Shown: in pieces, positions 10,801 through 23,317 of the stretch
How the letters are laid out: every line of letters starts with the position of its first letter
Numbering within the stretch: position 1 is the stretch's first letter
NCBI GenBank assembly: GCA_963920705.1
Contig: OY987227.1
Location: forward strand, 25,773,935 to 25,837,934
DNA from: Odiellus spinosus
Taxonomy: Eukaryota; Arthropoda; Arachnida; Opiliones; Phalangiidae
DNA length: 64,000 bases
Direction: 5' to 3'
Notes under the pieces: model-generated
The model's database searches: none
The model's input: only the letters and a program-made list of their open reading frames with translations
What the model was told of the DNA's origin: nothing
Position numbers and translations under genes: made by a program

Positions 10801-13760
10801 TTTTACAGGGTGTGTATTTTTAATTTTTTTTACAGGGGGTGTATTTTTAATTTATTTTTTTACAGGGGGTGTATTTTAAATTTTTTTTACAGGGGGTGTA
10901 TTTTTAATTAATTTTTTTACAGGGGGTGTATTTTTAATTTATTTTTTAACAAGGGGTGTATTTTTACAGGGGGTGTATTTTTAAATTATTTTTTTACAGG
11001 GGGTGTATTTTTAATTTATTTATTTTACAGGGGGTGTATTTTTAACTTATTTTTTAACAGGGGGGTGTATTTTTACAGGGGGTGTATTTTTAATTTATTT
11101 TTTACAGGGGGTGTATTTTTAATTTATTTTTTTTACAGGGGGTGTATTTTATTTTTTTTTTTTACAGGGGGTGTATTTTTAATTTTTTTTTTTACAGGGG
11201 GAGTATTTTTAATTTATTTTTTTACAGGGGGTGTATTTTTAATTAATTTTTTTACAGGGGGTGTATTTTTAATTTATTTTTTTACAGGGGGTATATTTTT
11301 ACAGGGGGTGTATTTTTAATTTATTTTTTTACAGGGGGTGTATTTTAAATTTATTTTTTACAGGGGGTGTATTTTTAATTTAATTTTTTTACAGGGGGTG
11401 TATTTTATTTTTTTTTTTTTTTACAGGGGGTGTATTTTTAATTTTTTTTTTCACAGGGGGTGTATTTTTAATTTATTTTTTTACAGGGGGTGTATTTTTA
11501 CAGGGGGTGTATTTTTATTTATTTTTTTACAGGGGGTGTATTTTTAATTTATTTTTTTTACAGGGGGTGTATTTTTAATTTATTTTTTACAGGGGGTGTA
11601 TTTTTAATTAATTTTTTTTACAGGGGGTGTATTTTTAATTTATTTTTTTACAGGGGGTGTATTTTTACAGGGGGTGTATTTTTAATTTATTTTTTTACAG
11701 GGGGTGTATTTTTAATTTATTTATTTTACAGGGGGTGTATTTTTAATTTATTTTTTAACAGGGGGTGTATTTTTACAGGGGGTGTATTTTTAATTTTTTT
11801 TTTTCAGGGGGTGTATTTTTAATTTATTTTTTTTACAGGGGGTGTATTTTATTTTTTTTTTTACAGGGGGTGTATTTTTAATTTATTTTTTTACAGGGGG
11901 TATATTTTTACAGGGGGTGTATTTTTAATTTATTTTTTTACAGGGGGTGTATTTTTAATTTATTTTTTTACAGGGGGTGTATTTTTAATTTATTTTTTTT
12001 ACAGGGGGTGTATTTTATTTTTTTTTTTTTACAGGGGGTGTATTTTTAATTTTTTTTTTTTTACAGGGGGTGTATTTTTAATTTATTTTTTTACAGGGGT
12101 GTATTTTTACAGGGGGTGTATTTTTATTTATTTTTTTTACAGGGGGTGTATTTTTAATTTATTTTTTTTACAGGGGGTGTATTTTTAATTTATTTTTACA
12201 GGGGGTGTATTTTTAATTAATTTTTTTACAGGGGGTGTATTTTTAATTTATTTTTTTACAGGGGGTGTATTTTTACAGGGGGTGTATTTTTAATTTATTT
12301 TTTTACAGGGGGTGTATTTTTAATTTATTTATTTTACAGGGGGTGTATTTTTAATTTATTTTTTTACAGGGGGTGTATTTTTAATTTATTTTTTTTACAG
12401 GGGGTGTATTTTATTTTTTTTTTACAGGGGGTGTATTTTTAATTTTTTTTTTTACAGGGGGTTTATTTTTAATTTATTTTTTTACAGGGGGTGAATTTTT
12501 ACAGGGGGTGTATTTTTAATTTATTATTTTACAGGGGGTGTATTTTTAATTTATTTATTTTACAGGGGGTGTATTTTTAATTTATTTATTTTACAGGGGG
12601 TGTATTTTTAATTTATTTTTTTACAGGGGGTGTATTTTTAATTTATTTTTTTTACAGGGGGTGTATTTTATTTTTTTTTTTTACAGGGGGTGTATTTTTA
12701 ATTTATTTTTTTACAGGGGGTGTATTTTTACAGGGGGTGTATTTTTAATTTATTTTTTTACAGGGGGTGTATTTTTAATTTTTTTTTACAGGGGGTGTAT
12801 TTTTAATTTTTTTTACAGGGGGTGTATTTTAAATTTATTTTTTTACAGGGGGTGTATTTTTAATTTATTTTTTTACATGGGGTGTATTTTTTATTTATTT
12901 TTTTACAGGGGGTGTATTTTTAACTTATTTTTAACAGGGGGTGTATTTTTACAGGGGGTGTATTTTTAATTTATTTTTTTACAGGGGGTGTATTTTTAAT
13001 TTATTTTTTTACAGGGGGTGTATTTTTACAGGGGGTGTATTTTTAATTTATTTATTTTACAGGGGGTGTATTTTTAATTTATTTTTTTACAGGGGGTGTA
13101 TTTTTAATTTATTTTTTTTACAGGGGGTGTATTTTATTTTTTTTTTTTACAGGGGGTGTATTTTTAATTTTTTTTTTACAGGGGGTGTATTTTTAATTTA
13201 TTTTTTTACAGGGGGTGAATTTTTACAGGGGGTGTATTTTTAATTTATTTTTTTACAGGGGGTGTATTTTTAATTTATTTATTTTACAGGGGGTGTATTT
13301 TTAATTTATTTATTTTACAGGGGGTGTATTTTTAATTTATTTTTTTACAGGGGGTGTATTTTTATTTTTTTTTTTACAGGGGGTGTATTTTTAATTTTTT
13401 TTTACAGGGGGTGTATTTTTAATTTATTTTTTTACAGGGGGTGTATTTTTAATTTATTTATTTTACAGGGGGTGTATTTTTAATTTATTTTTTAACAGGG
13501 GGTGTATTTTTACAGGGGGTGTATTTTTAATTTTTTTTTACAGGGGGTGTATTTTTAATTTATTTTTTTACAGGGGGTGTATTTTTACAGGGGGTGTATT
13601 TTTAATTTATTTTTTTACAGGGGGTGTATTTTTAATTTATTTATTTTACAGGGGTGTATTTTTAATTTATTTTTTAACAGGGGGTGTATTTTTACAGGGG
13701 GTGTATTTTCAATTTATTTTTTTACAGGGGGTGTATTTTTAATTTTTTTTTACAGGGGGG
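10801..13760 (+). repeat. Array B: ~30-bp minisatellite, G-rich strand on plus
   Basis: The unit is ACAGGGGGTGTATTTTTAAT followed by TTATT and a T run, about 30 bp but varying by T-tract length. A short 17-bp form lacks the TAATTTATT part. It follows array A across a sharp junction at 10785-10810 and ends at the palindromic centre. Confidence 0.95.
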
Positions 13761-13774
13761 TGTACACCCCCTGT
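13751..13774. repeat. Palindromic centre of the mirrored island
   Basis: ACAGGGGGG, then TGTACA, then CCCCCTGT form a near-perfect palindrome. To its left all units carry the G-rich sequence on the plus strand; to its right all carry the C-rich complement. Confidence 0.9.
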
Positions 13775-16700
13775 AAAAAAATAAATTACAAATACACCCC
13801 CTGTAAAAATACACCCCCTGTAAAAAAAATAAATAAAAAATACACGCCCTGTTAAAAAAATGAATTAAAAATACACCCCCTGTAAAAAAAATAGATTAAA
13901 AATACATCCCCTGTAAAAAAATAAATTAAAAATACACCCCCTGTAAAAAAAAAAAATTAAAAATACACCCCCTGTAAAAAAATAGATTAAAAATACACCC
14001 CCTGTAAAAAAAAAAAAATTAAAAATACTCCTCCTGTAAAAAAAAATAAATAAAAATACACCCCCTGTTAAAAAAATGAATTAAAAATACACCCCCTGTA
14101 AAAAAAAAAAAAATTAAAAATACACCCCCTGTAAAAAAAAATAAATTAAAAATACACCCCCTGTAAAAAAATAAATTAAAAATACACCCCTATTAAAAAA
14201 ATAAATTAAAAATACACCCCCTGTAAAAAAAAGAAATTAAAAATACACCCCCTGTAAAAAAAATGAATTAAAAATACACCCCCTGTAAAAAAAAATTAAA
14301 AATACACCCCCTGTAAAAAAAAATAAATTAAAAATACACCCCCATTAAAAAAATAAATTAAAAATACACCCCCTGTAAAAAAAATGAATTAAAAATACAC
14401 CCCATGTAAAAAAAAAATTAAAATTACACCCCCTGTAAAAAAAAATAAATTAAAAATACACCCCCTGTAAAAAATAAATTAAAAATACACCCCCACTAAA
14501 AAAAATAAATTAAAAATACACCCCCAGTAAAAAAAGAAATTAAAAATACACCCCCTGTAAAAAAAAATAAATTAAAAATACACCCCCTGTAAAAAAAAAA
14601 AATAATTTAAAAATACACCCCCAGTAAAAAAAAAAAATTAAAAATACACCCCCTGTTAAAAAATAAATTAAAAATACACCCCCTGTAAAATAAATAAATT
14701 AAAAATACACCCCCTGTAAAAAAATAAATTAAAAATACACCCCCTGTAAAAATACACCCCCTGTAAAAAAAATAAATTTAAAATACACCCCCTGTAAAAA
14801 AAATGAATTAAAAATACACCCCCTGTAAAAAAATTAAAAATACACCCCCTGTAAAAAAAATAAATTAAAAATACACCCCCTGTAAAAATACACCCCCTGT
14901 AAAAAAAATAAATTTAAAATACACCCCCTGTAAAAAAAATGAATTAAAAATACACCCCCTGTAAAAATAAATTAAAAATACACCCCCTGTAAAAAAAATA
15001 AATTAAAAATACACCCCCATTAAAAAAAAAAAATTAAAAATACACCCCCTGTAAAAAAAAAGAAATTAAAAATACACCCCCTGTAAAAAAAAATGAATTA
15101 AAAATACACCCCCTGTAAAAAAAATTTAAAATACACCCCCTGTAAAAATACACCCCCTGTAAAAAAATAAATTAAAAATACACCCCCTGTAAAAAAAATA
15201 AATTAAAAATACACCCCCTGTAAAAAAATAAATAAAAATACAACCCCTGTTAAAAAAATGAATTAAAAATACACCCCCTGTAAAAAAAAATTTAAAAATA
15301 CACCCCCTGTAAAAATACACCCCCTGTAAAAAAATAAATTAAAAATACACCCCCTGCAAAAAAAAAAAAAAAATTAAAAATACACCCCCTGTAAAAAAAT
15401 AAATTAAAAATAAACCCCCTGTAAAAAAAAATAAATTAAAAATACACCCCCTGTAAAAATACACCCCGTGTAAAAAAAAAAATTAAAAATACACCCCCTG
15501 TAAAAAAAAAAAAATTAAAAATACACCCCCTGTAAAAAAATAAATAAAAAATACACCCCCTGTAAAAATACACCCCCTGTAAAAAAAATAAATTAAAAAT
15601 ACACCCCCTGTAAAAAAAATTAAAAATACACCCTGTAAAAATACACCCCCTGTAAAATAATAAATTAAAAATACACCCCCTGTAAAAAAATAAATTAAAA
15701 ATACACCCCCATTAAAAAAAATAAATTAAGAATACACCCCCTCTAAAAAAAATAAATTAAAAATACACCCCCTGTAAAAAAAAAAAAAATTTAAAATACA
15801 CCCCCTGTAAAAATACACCCCCTCTAAAAAAAAAAATTAAAAATACACCCCCTGTAAAAAAAAAAATTAAAAATACACCCCCTGTAAAAAAATAAATTAA
15901 AAATACACCCCCTGTAAAAATACACCCCCTGTTAAAAATAAGTTAAAAATACACCCCCTGTAAAAAAATAAATTAAAAATACACCCCATGTAAAAAAATA
16001 AATTAAAAATACACCCCCTGTAAAAAAATAAATTTAAAATACACCCCCTGTAAAAAAAAATTAAAAATACACCCCCTGTAAAAAAAAATTAAAAATACAC
16101 CCCCTGTAAAAAAATAAATTAAAAATACACCCCCTGTAAAAATACACCCCCTGTAAAAAAAATAAATTAAAAATACACCCCCTGTAAAAAAAATTAAAAA
16201 TACACCCTGTAAAAATACACCCCCTGTAAAATAATAAATTAAAAATACACCCCCTGTAAAAAAATAAATTAAAAATACACCCCCATTAAAAAAAAAAAAA
16301 TAAGAATACACCCCCTCTAAAAAAATAAATTAAAAATACACCCCCTGTAAAAAAAAAAAAAAATTAAAAATACACCCCCTGTAAAAAAAATAAATTAAAA
16401 ATACACCCCCTGTAAAAAAATTAAAAATACACCCCCTGTAAAAAAATTAAAAATACACCCCCTGTAAAAAAAAATAAATTAAAAATACACCCCCTGTAAA
16501 AAAAATAAATTAAAAATACACCCCCTGTAAAAATACACCCCCTGTAAAAAAAAATAAATTAAAAATACACCCCCTGTAAAAAAAATAAATTAAAAATACA
16601 CCCCCTGTAAAAATACACACCCTGTAAAAAAAATAAATTAAAAATACACCCCTTGTAAAAAAAAATTAAAAATACACCCCCTGTAAAAATACACCCCCTG

Positions 16701-19700
16701 TAAAAATACACCCCTGTAAAATAATAAATTAAAAATACACCCCCTGTAAAAAAATAAAAATACACCCCCATTAAAAAAAAAAAATTAAGAATACACCCCC
16801 TGTAAAAAAAAATAAATTAAAAATACACCCCCTGTAAAAAAAAAAATTAAAAATACACCCCCTGTAAAAAAAAATAAATTAAAAATACACCCCCTGTAAA
16901 AAAATAAATTAAAAATACACCCCCTGTAAAAAAATTAAAAATACACCCCCTGTAAAAAAAAAAAAATTAAAAATACACCCCCTGTAAAAAAAAATAAATT
17001 AAAAATACACCCCCTGTAAAAAAATAAATTAAAAATACACCCCCTGTAAAAAAATTAAAAATACACCCCCTGTAAAAAAAAAAATTAAAAATACACCCCC
17101 TGTAAAAAAAATAAATTAAAAATACACCCCCTGTAAAAATACACCCCCTGTAAAAATACACCCCCTGTAAAAAAAATAAATTTAAAATACACCCCCTGTA
17201 AAAAAAATGAATTAAAAATACACCCCCTGTAAAAAAAAATTAAAAATACACCCCCTGTAAAAAAAATAAATTAAAAATACACCCCCATTAAAAAAAATGA
17301 ATTAAAAATACACCCCCTGTAAAAAAAATTTAAAATACACCCCCTGTAAAAATACACCCCCTGTAAAAAAATAAATTAAAAATACACCCCCTGTAAAAAA
17401 AATAAATTAAAAATACACCCCCTGTAAAAAAATAAATAAAAATACAACCCCTGTTAAAAAAATGAATTAAAAATACACCCCCTGTAAAAAAAAATTTTAA
17501 AAATACACCCCCTGTAAAAATACACCCCCTGTAAAAAAATAAATTAAAAATACACCCCCTGCAAAAAAAAAATAAATTAAAAATACACCCCTGTAAAAAA
17601 ATAAATTAAAAATAAACCCCCTGTAAAAAAAAATAAATTAAAAATACACCCCCTGTAAAAATACACCCCGTGTAAAAAAACAAATTAAAAATACACCCCC
17701 TGTAAAAAAAAAAATTAAAAATACACCCCCTGTAAAAAAATAAATTAAAAATACACCCCCTGTAAAAATACACCCCCTGTAAAAAAAAAAATTAAAAATA
17801 CACCCCCTGTAAAAAAAATTAAAAATACACCCTGTAAAAATACACCCCCTGTAAAATAATAAATTAAAAATACACCCCCTGTAAAAAAATAAATTAAAAA
17901 TACACCCCCATTAAAAAAAATAAATTAAGAATACACCCCCTCTAAAAAAAATAAATTAAAAATACACCCCCTGTAAAAAAAAAAAAATTAAAAATACACC
18001 CCCTGTAAAAATACACCCCCTCTAAAAAAAAAATTAAAAATACACCCCCTGTAAAAAAAAAATTAAAAATACACCCCCTGTAAAAATACACCCCCTGTAA
18101 AAAAATAAATTAAAAATACACCCCCTGTAAAAAAATAAATTAAAAATACACCCCCTGTAAAAAAATAAATTAAAAATACACCCCCTGTAAAAATACACCC
18201 CCTGTTAAAAATAAGTTAAAAATATACCCCCTGTAAAAAAATAAATTAAAAATACACCCCATGTAAAAAAATAAATTAAAAATACACCCCCTGTAAAAAA
18301 ATAAATTTAAAATACACCCCCTGTAAAAAAAAATTAAAAATACACCCCCTGTAAAAAAAAATTAAAAATACACCCCCTGTAAAAAAATAAATTAAAAATA
18401 CACCCCCTGTAAAAATACACCCCCTGTAAAAAAAATAAATTAAAAATACACCCCCTGTAAAAAAAATTAAAAATACACCCTGTAAAAATACACCCCCTGT
18501 AAAATAATAAATTAAAAATACACCCCCTGTAAAAAAATAAATTAAAAATACACCCCCATTAAAAAAAAAAAATTAAGAATACACCCCCTCTAAAAAAAAT
18601 AAATTAAAAATACACCCCCTATAAAAAAAAAAAATTAAAAATACACCCCCTGTAAAAAAAATAAATTAAAAATACACCCCCTGTAAAAAAATTAAAAATA
18701 CACCCCCTGTAAAAAAATTAAAAATACACCCCCTGTAAAAAAAATAAATTAAAAATACACCCCCTGTAAAAAAAATAAATTAAAAATACACCCCCTGTAA
18801 AAATACACCCCCTGTAAAAAAAAATAAATTAAAAATACACCCCCTGTAAAAAAAATAAATTAAAAATACACCCCCTGTAAAAATACACACCCTGTAAAAA
18901 AAATAAATTAAAAATACACCCCCTGTAAAAAAAAATTAAAAATACACCCCCTGTAAAAATACACCCCCTGTAAAAATACACCCCTGTAAAATAATAAATT
19001 AAAAATACACCCCCTGTAAAAAAATAAAAATACACCCCCATTAAAAAAAATAAATTAAGAATACACCCCCTGTAAAAAAAAATAAATTAAAAATACACCC
19101 CCTGTAAAAAAAAAAAAATTAAAAATACACCCCCTGTAAAAAAAATAAATTAAAAATACACCCCCTGTAAAAAAATAAATTAAAAATACACCCCCTGTAA
19201 AAAAATTAAAAATACACCCCCTGTAAAAAAAAAAAATTAAAAATACACCCCCTGTAAAAAAAATAAATTAAAAATACACCCCCTGTAAAAATACACCCCC
19301 TGTAAAAAAAATAAATTTAAAATACACCCCCTGTAAAAAAAATGAATTAAAAATACACCCCCTGTAAAAAAAAATTAAAAATACACCCCCTGTAAAAAAA
19401 ATAAATTAAAAATACACCCCCATTAAAAAAAATAAATTAAAAATACACCCCCTGTAAAAAAAAGAAATTAAAAATACACCCCCTGTAAAAAAAAATGAAT
19501 TAAAAATACACCCCCTGTAAAAAAAATTTAAAATACACCCCCTGTAAAAATACACCCCCTGTAAAAAAAATAAATTAAAAATACACCCCCTGTAAAAAAA
19601 ATAAATTAAAAATACACCCCCTGTAAAAAAATAAATAAAAATACACCCCCTGTAAAAAAATAAATAAAAATACAACCCCTGTTAAAAAAATGAATTAAAA

Positions 19701-22055
19701 ATACACCCCCTGTAAAAAAAAATTTAAAAATACACCCCCTGTAAAAATACACCCCCTGTAAAAAAATAAATTAAAAATACACCCCCTGCAAAAAAAAAAA
19801 AAAAAATTAAAAATACACCCCCTGTAAAAAAATAAATTAAAAATAAACCCCCTGTAAAAAAATAAATTAAAAATACACCCCCTGTAAAAATACACCCCCT
19901 GTAAAAATACACCCCCTGTAAAAAATAAATTAAAAATACACCCCCTGTAAAAAAAATTAAAAATACACCCTGTAAAAATACACCCCCTGTAAAATAATAA
20001 ATTAAAAATACACCCCCTGTAAAAAAATAAATTAGAAATACACCCCCATTAAAAAAAATAAATTAAGAATACACCCTCTCTAAAAAAAAATAAATTAAAA
20101 ATACACCCCCTGTAAAAAAAAAAAAAATTAAAAATACACCCCCTGTAAAAATACACCCCCTCTAAAAAAAAATTAAAAATACACCCCCTGTAAAAATACA
20201 CCCCCTCTAAAAAAAAATTAAAAATACACCCCCTGTAAAAAAAAAAATTAAAAATACACCCCCTGTAAAAATACACCCCCTGTAAAAAAATAAATTAAAA
20301 ATACACCCCCTGTAAAAAAATAAATTAAAAATACACCCCCTGTAAAAATACACCCCCTGTTAAAAATAAGTTAAAAATACACCCCCTGTAAAAAAATAAA
20401 TTAAAAATACACCCCATGTAAAAAAATAAATTAAAAATACACCCCCTGTAAAAAAATAAATTTAAAATACACCCCCTGTAAAAAAAAATTAAAAATACAC
20501 CCCCTGTAAAAAAAATTAAAAATACACCCCCTGTAAAAAATAAATTAAAAATACACCCCCTGTAAAAATACACCCCCTGTAAAAAAAATAAATTAAAAAT
20601 ACACCCCCTGTAAAAAAATTAAAAATACACCCTGTAAAAATACACCCCCTGTAAAATAATAAATTAAAAATACACCCCCTGTAAAAAAATAAATTAAAAA
20701 TACACCCCCATTAAAAAAAAAAATTAAGAATACACCCCCTCTAAAAAAAATAAATTAAAAATACACCCCCTGTAAAAAAAATAAATTAAAAATACACCCC
20801 CTGTAAAAAAATTAAAAATACACCCCCTGTAAAAAAATTAAAAATACACCCCCTGTAAAAAAAATAAATTAAAAATACACCCCCTGTAAAAAAAATAAAT
20901 TAAAAATACACCCCCTGTAAAAATACACCCCCTGTAAAAATACACCCCCTGTAAAAAAAAATAAATTAAAAATACACCCCCTGTAAAAAAAAATTTAAAA
21001 TACACCCCCTGTAAAAATACACCCCCTGTAAAAAAATAAATTAAAAATACACCCCCTGTAAAAAAAATAAATAAAAATACAACCCCTGTTAAAAAAATTA
21101 ATTAAAAATACACCCCCTGTAAAAAAAAAAATTTAAAAATACACCCCCTGTAAAAATACACCCCCTGTAAAAAAATAAATTAAAAATACACCCCTGCAAA
21201 AAAAAAAATTAAAAATACACCCCCTGTAAAAAAATAAATTAAAAATACACCCCCTGTAAAAATAAAATAAATTAAAAATACACCCCCTGTAAAAATACAC
21301 CCCGTGTAAAAAAAAATTAAAAATACACCCCCTGTAAAAAAAATAAATTAAAAATACACCCCCTGTAAAAAAATAAATTAAAAATACACCCCCTGTAAAA
21401 AAAAAATAATTAAAAATACACCCCCTGTAAAAATACACCCCCTGTAAAAAATAAATTAAAAATACACCCCCGGTAAAAATACACCCCCTGTTAAAAATAA
21501 GTTAAAAATACACCCCCTGTAAAAAAATAAATTAAAAATACACCCCCTGTAAAAAAAATAAATTACAAATACACCCCCTGTAAAAAAATAAATTAAAAAT
21601 ACACCCCATGTAAAAAAAATAAATTAAAAATACACACCCTGTAAAAAAAATAAATTTAAAATACACCCCCTGTAAAAAAAATTAAAAATACACCCCCTGT
21701 AAAAAAAAAATTAAAAATACACCCCCTGTAAAAAAAAAAAAATTAAAAATACACCCCCTGTAAAAAAAATTAATTAAAATTACACCCCCTGTAAAAAAAA
21801 TTAATTAAAATTACACCCCCTGTAAAAATACACCCCCGGTTAAAAAATAAATTAAAAATAAACCCCTTGTAAAAAAATAAATTAAAAATACACCCCCAGT
21901 AAAAAAAAAAAAAATTAAAAATACACCCGCTGTAAAAAAATAAATTAAAAATACACCCCCTCTAAAAAAAAAATTGAAAATACACCCCCTGTAAAAAAAA
22001 TAAATTAAAAATACACCCCCTGTAAAAAAAATAAATTAAAAATACACCCCCTGTA
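13761..22055 (-). repeat. Array C: ~30-bp minisatellite, inverted copy of array B
   Basis: The unit is the reverse complement of array B: TACACCCCCTGTAAAAAAAT then AAATTAAAAA. It extends over about 8.3 kb. Rare variants recur at about 2.2-kb spacing. CAACCCCTGTTAAAAAAATG occurs near 15240, 17450 and 19670. The phrase around TACACCCTGTAAAAATACAC occurs near 15622, 16197, 17825, 18473, 19965 and 20628. This shows a higher-order repeat of about 2.2 kb, present roughly three times. Confidence 0.95.
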
Positions 22056-22828
22056 AAAAACACCCCTTTTTTAAGATAAAACACCCCTTTTTTGAAAATA
22101 AAACACCCCTTTTTTGAAAATAAAACACCCCTTTTTTGAAAATAAAACACCCCTTTTTTTAAAATAAAACACCCCTTTTTTTGAAAATAAAACACCCCTT
22201 TTTTGAAAATAAAACAATCCTTTTTTTGAAAATAAAACACCCCTTTTTTGAAAATAAAACACCCCTTTTTTGAAAATAAAACAACCCTTTTTTGAAAATA
22301 AAACACCCCTTTTTGAAAATAAAACACCCCTTTTTTGAAAATAAAACACCCCTTTTTTGAAAATAAAACACCCCTTTTTTGAAAATAAAACACCCCTTTT
22401 TTGAAAATAAAACACCCCTTTTATGAAAATAAAACACCCCTTTTATGAAAATAAAACACCCCTTTTATGAAAATAAAACACCCCTTTTTTGAAAATAAAA
22501 CACCCCTTTTTTGAAAATAAAACACCCCTTTTTTGAAAATAAAACACCCCTTTTTTGTAAATAAAACCACTTTTTTAGAAATAAAACCCCCCTTTTTTGA
22601 AAATAAAACACCCCTTTTTTGAAAATAAAACCCCCCTTTTTGGAAAATAAAACACCCCTTTTTGGAAAATAAAACACCCCTTTTTTGAAAATAAAACACC
22701 CCTTTTTTGAAAATAAACCCCCTTTTTTGAAAATAAAACCACTTTTTTTAGAAATAAAACCCCCCTTTTTGGAAAATAAAAAACCCCTTTTTGGAAAATA
22801 AAAAACCCCTTTTTGGAAAATAAAACAC
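22056..22828 (-). repeat. Array A-prime: 22-bp minisatellite, inverted copy of array A
   Basis: Units are AAAACACCCC, then TTTTTT, then GAAAAT, the complement of array A. It includes three TTTTATG (CATAAAA) units at about 22429-22470, like the CATAAAG units on the left. Some units near the distal end are decayed (CCACTTTTTTAG, CCCCCTTTTTGG). It joins array C through the mirror image of the A/B junction. Confidence 0.93.
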
Positions 22829-23317
22829 CAAATTGAGATTGAGAAAAAAAATTGAGATTAAGAAAAAAAATTGAGATTAAGAAAAAAATTGAGATTAAGA
22901 AAAAAATTGAGATTAAGAAAAAAATTGAGATTAAGAAAAAAATTGAGATTAAGAAAAAAATTGAGATTAAGAAAAAAATTGAGATTAAGAAAAAAATTGA
23001 GATTAAGAAAAAAATTGAGATTAAGAAAAAAATTGAGATTGAGAAAAAAAATTGAGATTGAGAAAAAAATTGAGATTGAGAAAAAAATTGAGATTGAGAA
23101 AAAAATTGAGATTGAGAAAAAAATTGAGATTGAGAAAACAATTGAGATTGAGAAAAAAAATTGAGATTGAGAAAAAAAATTGAGATTGAGAAAAAAAATT
23201 GAGATTGAGAAAAAAAATTGAGATTGAGAAAAAATTGAGATTGAGAAAAAATTGAGATTGAGAAAAAATTGAGATTGAGAAGAAATTGAGATTGAGAAAA
23301 AATTGAGATTGAGAAAT
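22829..23317. repeat. 18-bp minisatellite (ATTGAGATTRAG + A run)
   Basis: About 27 units of TTGAGATTGAG or TTGAGATTAAG plus six to eight A. The ATTAAG form makes up one uninterrupted block (about 22857-23035), with the ATTGAG form on both sides. It is unrelated in sequence to the GGGGTGT arrays. The reading IEIKKK on plus, and its antisense readings, are composition-driven. Confidence 0.92.

Noticed and set aside
6728-11822. Long plus-strand open frames (up to 554 codons) in arrays A and B
   Set aside because: They follow from stop-free repeat units in all three frames, have no promoter, splice or family evidence and overlap each other.
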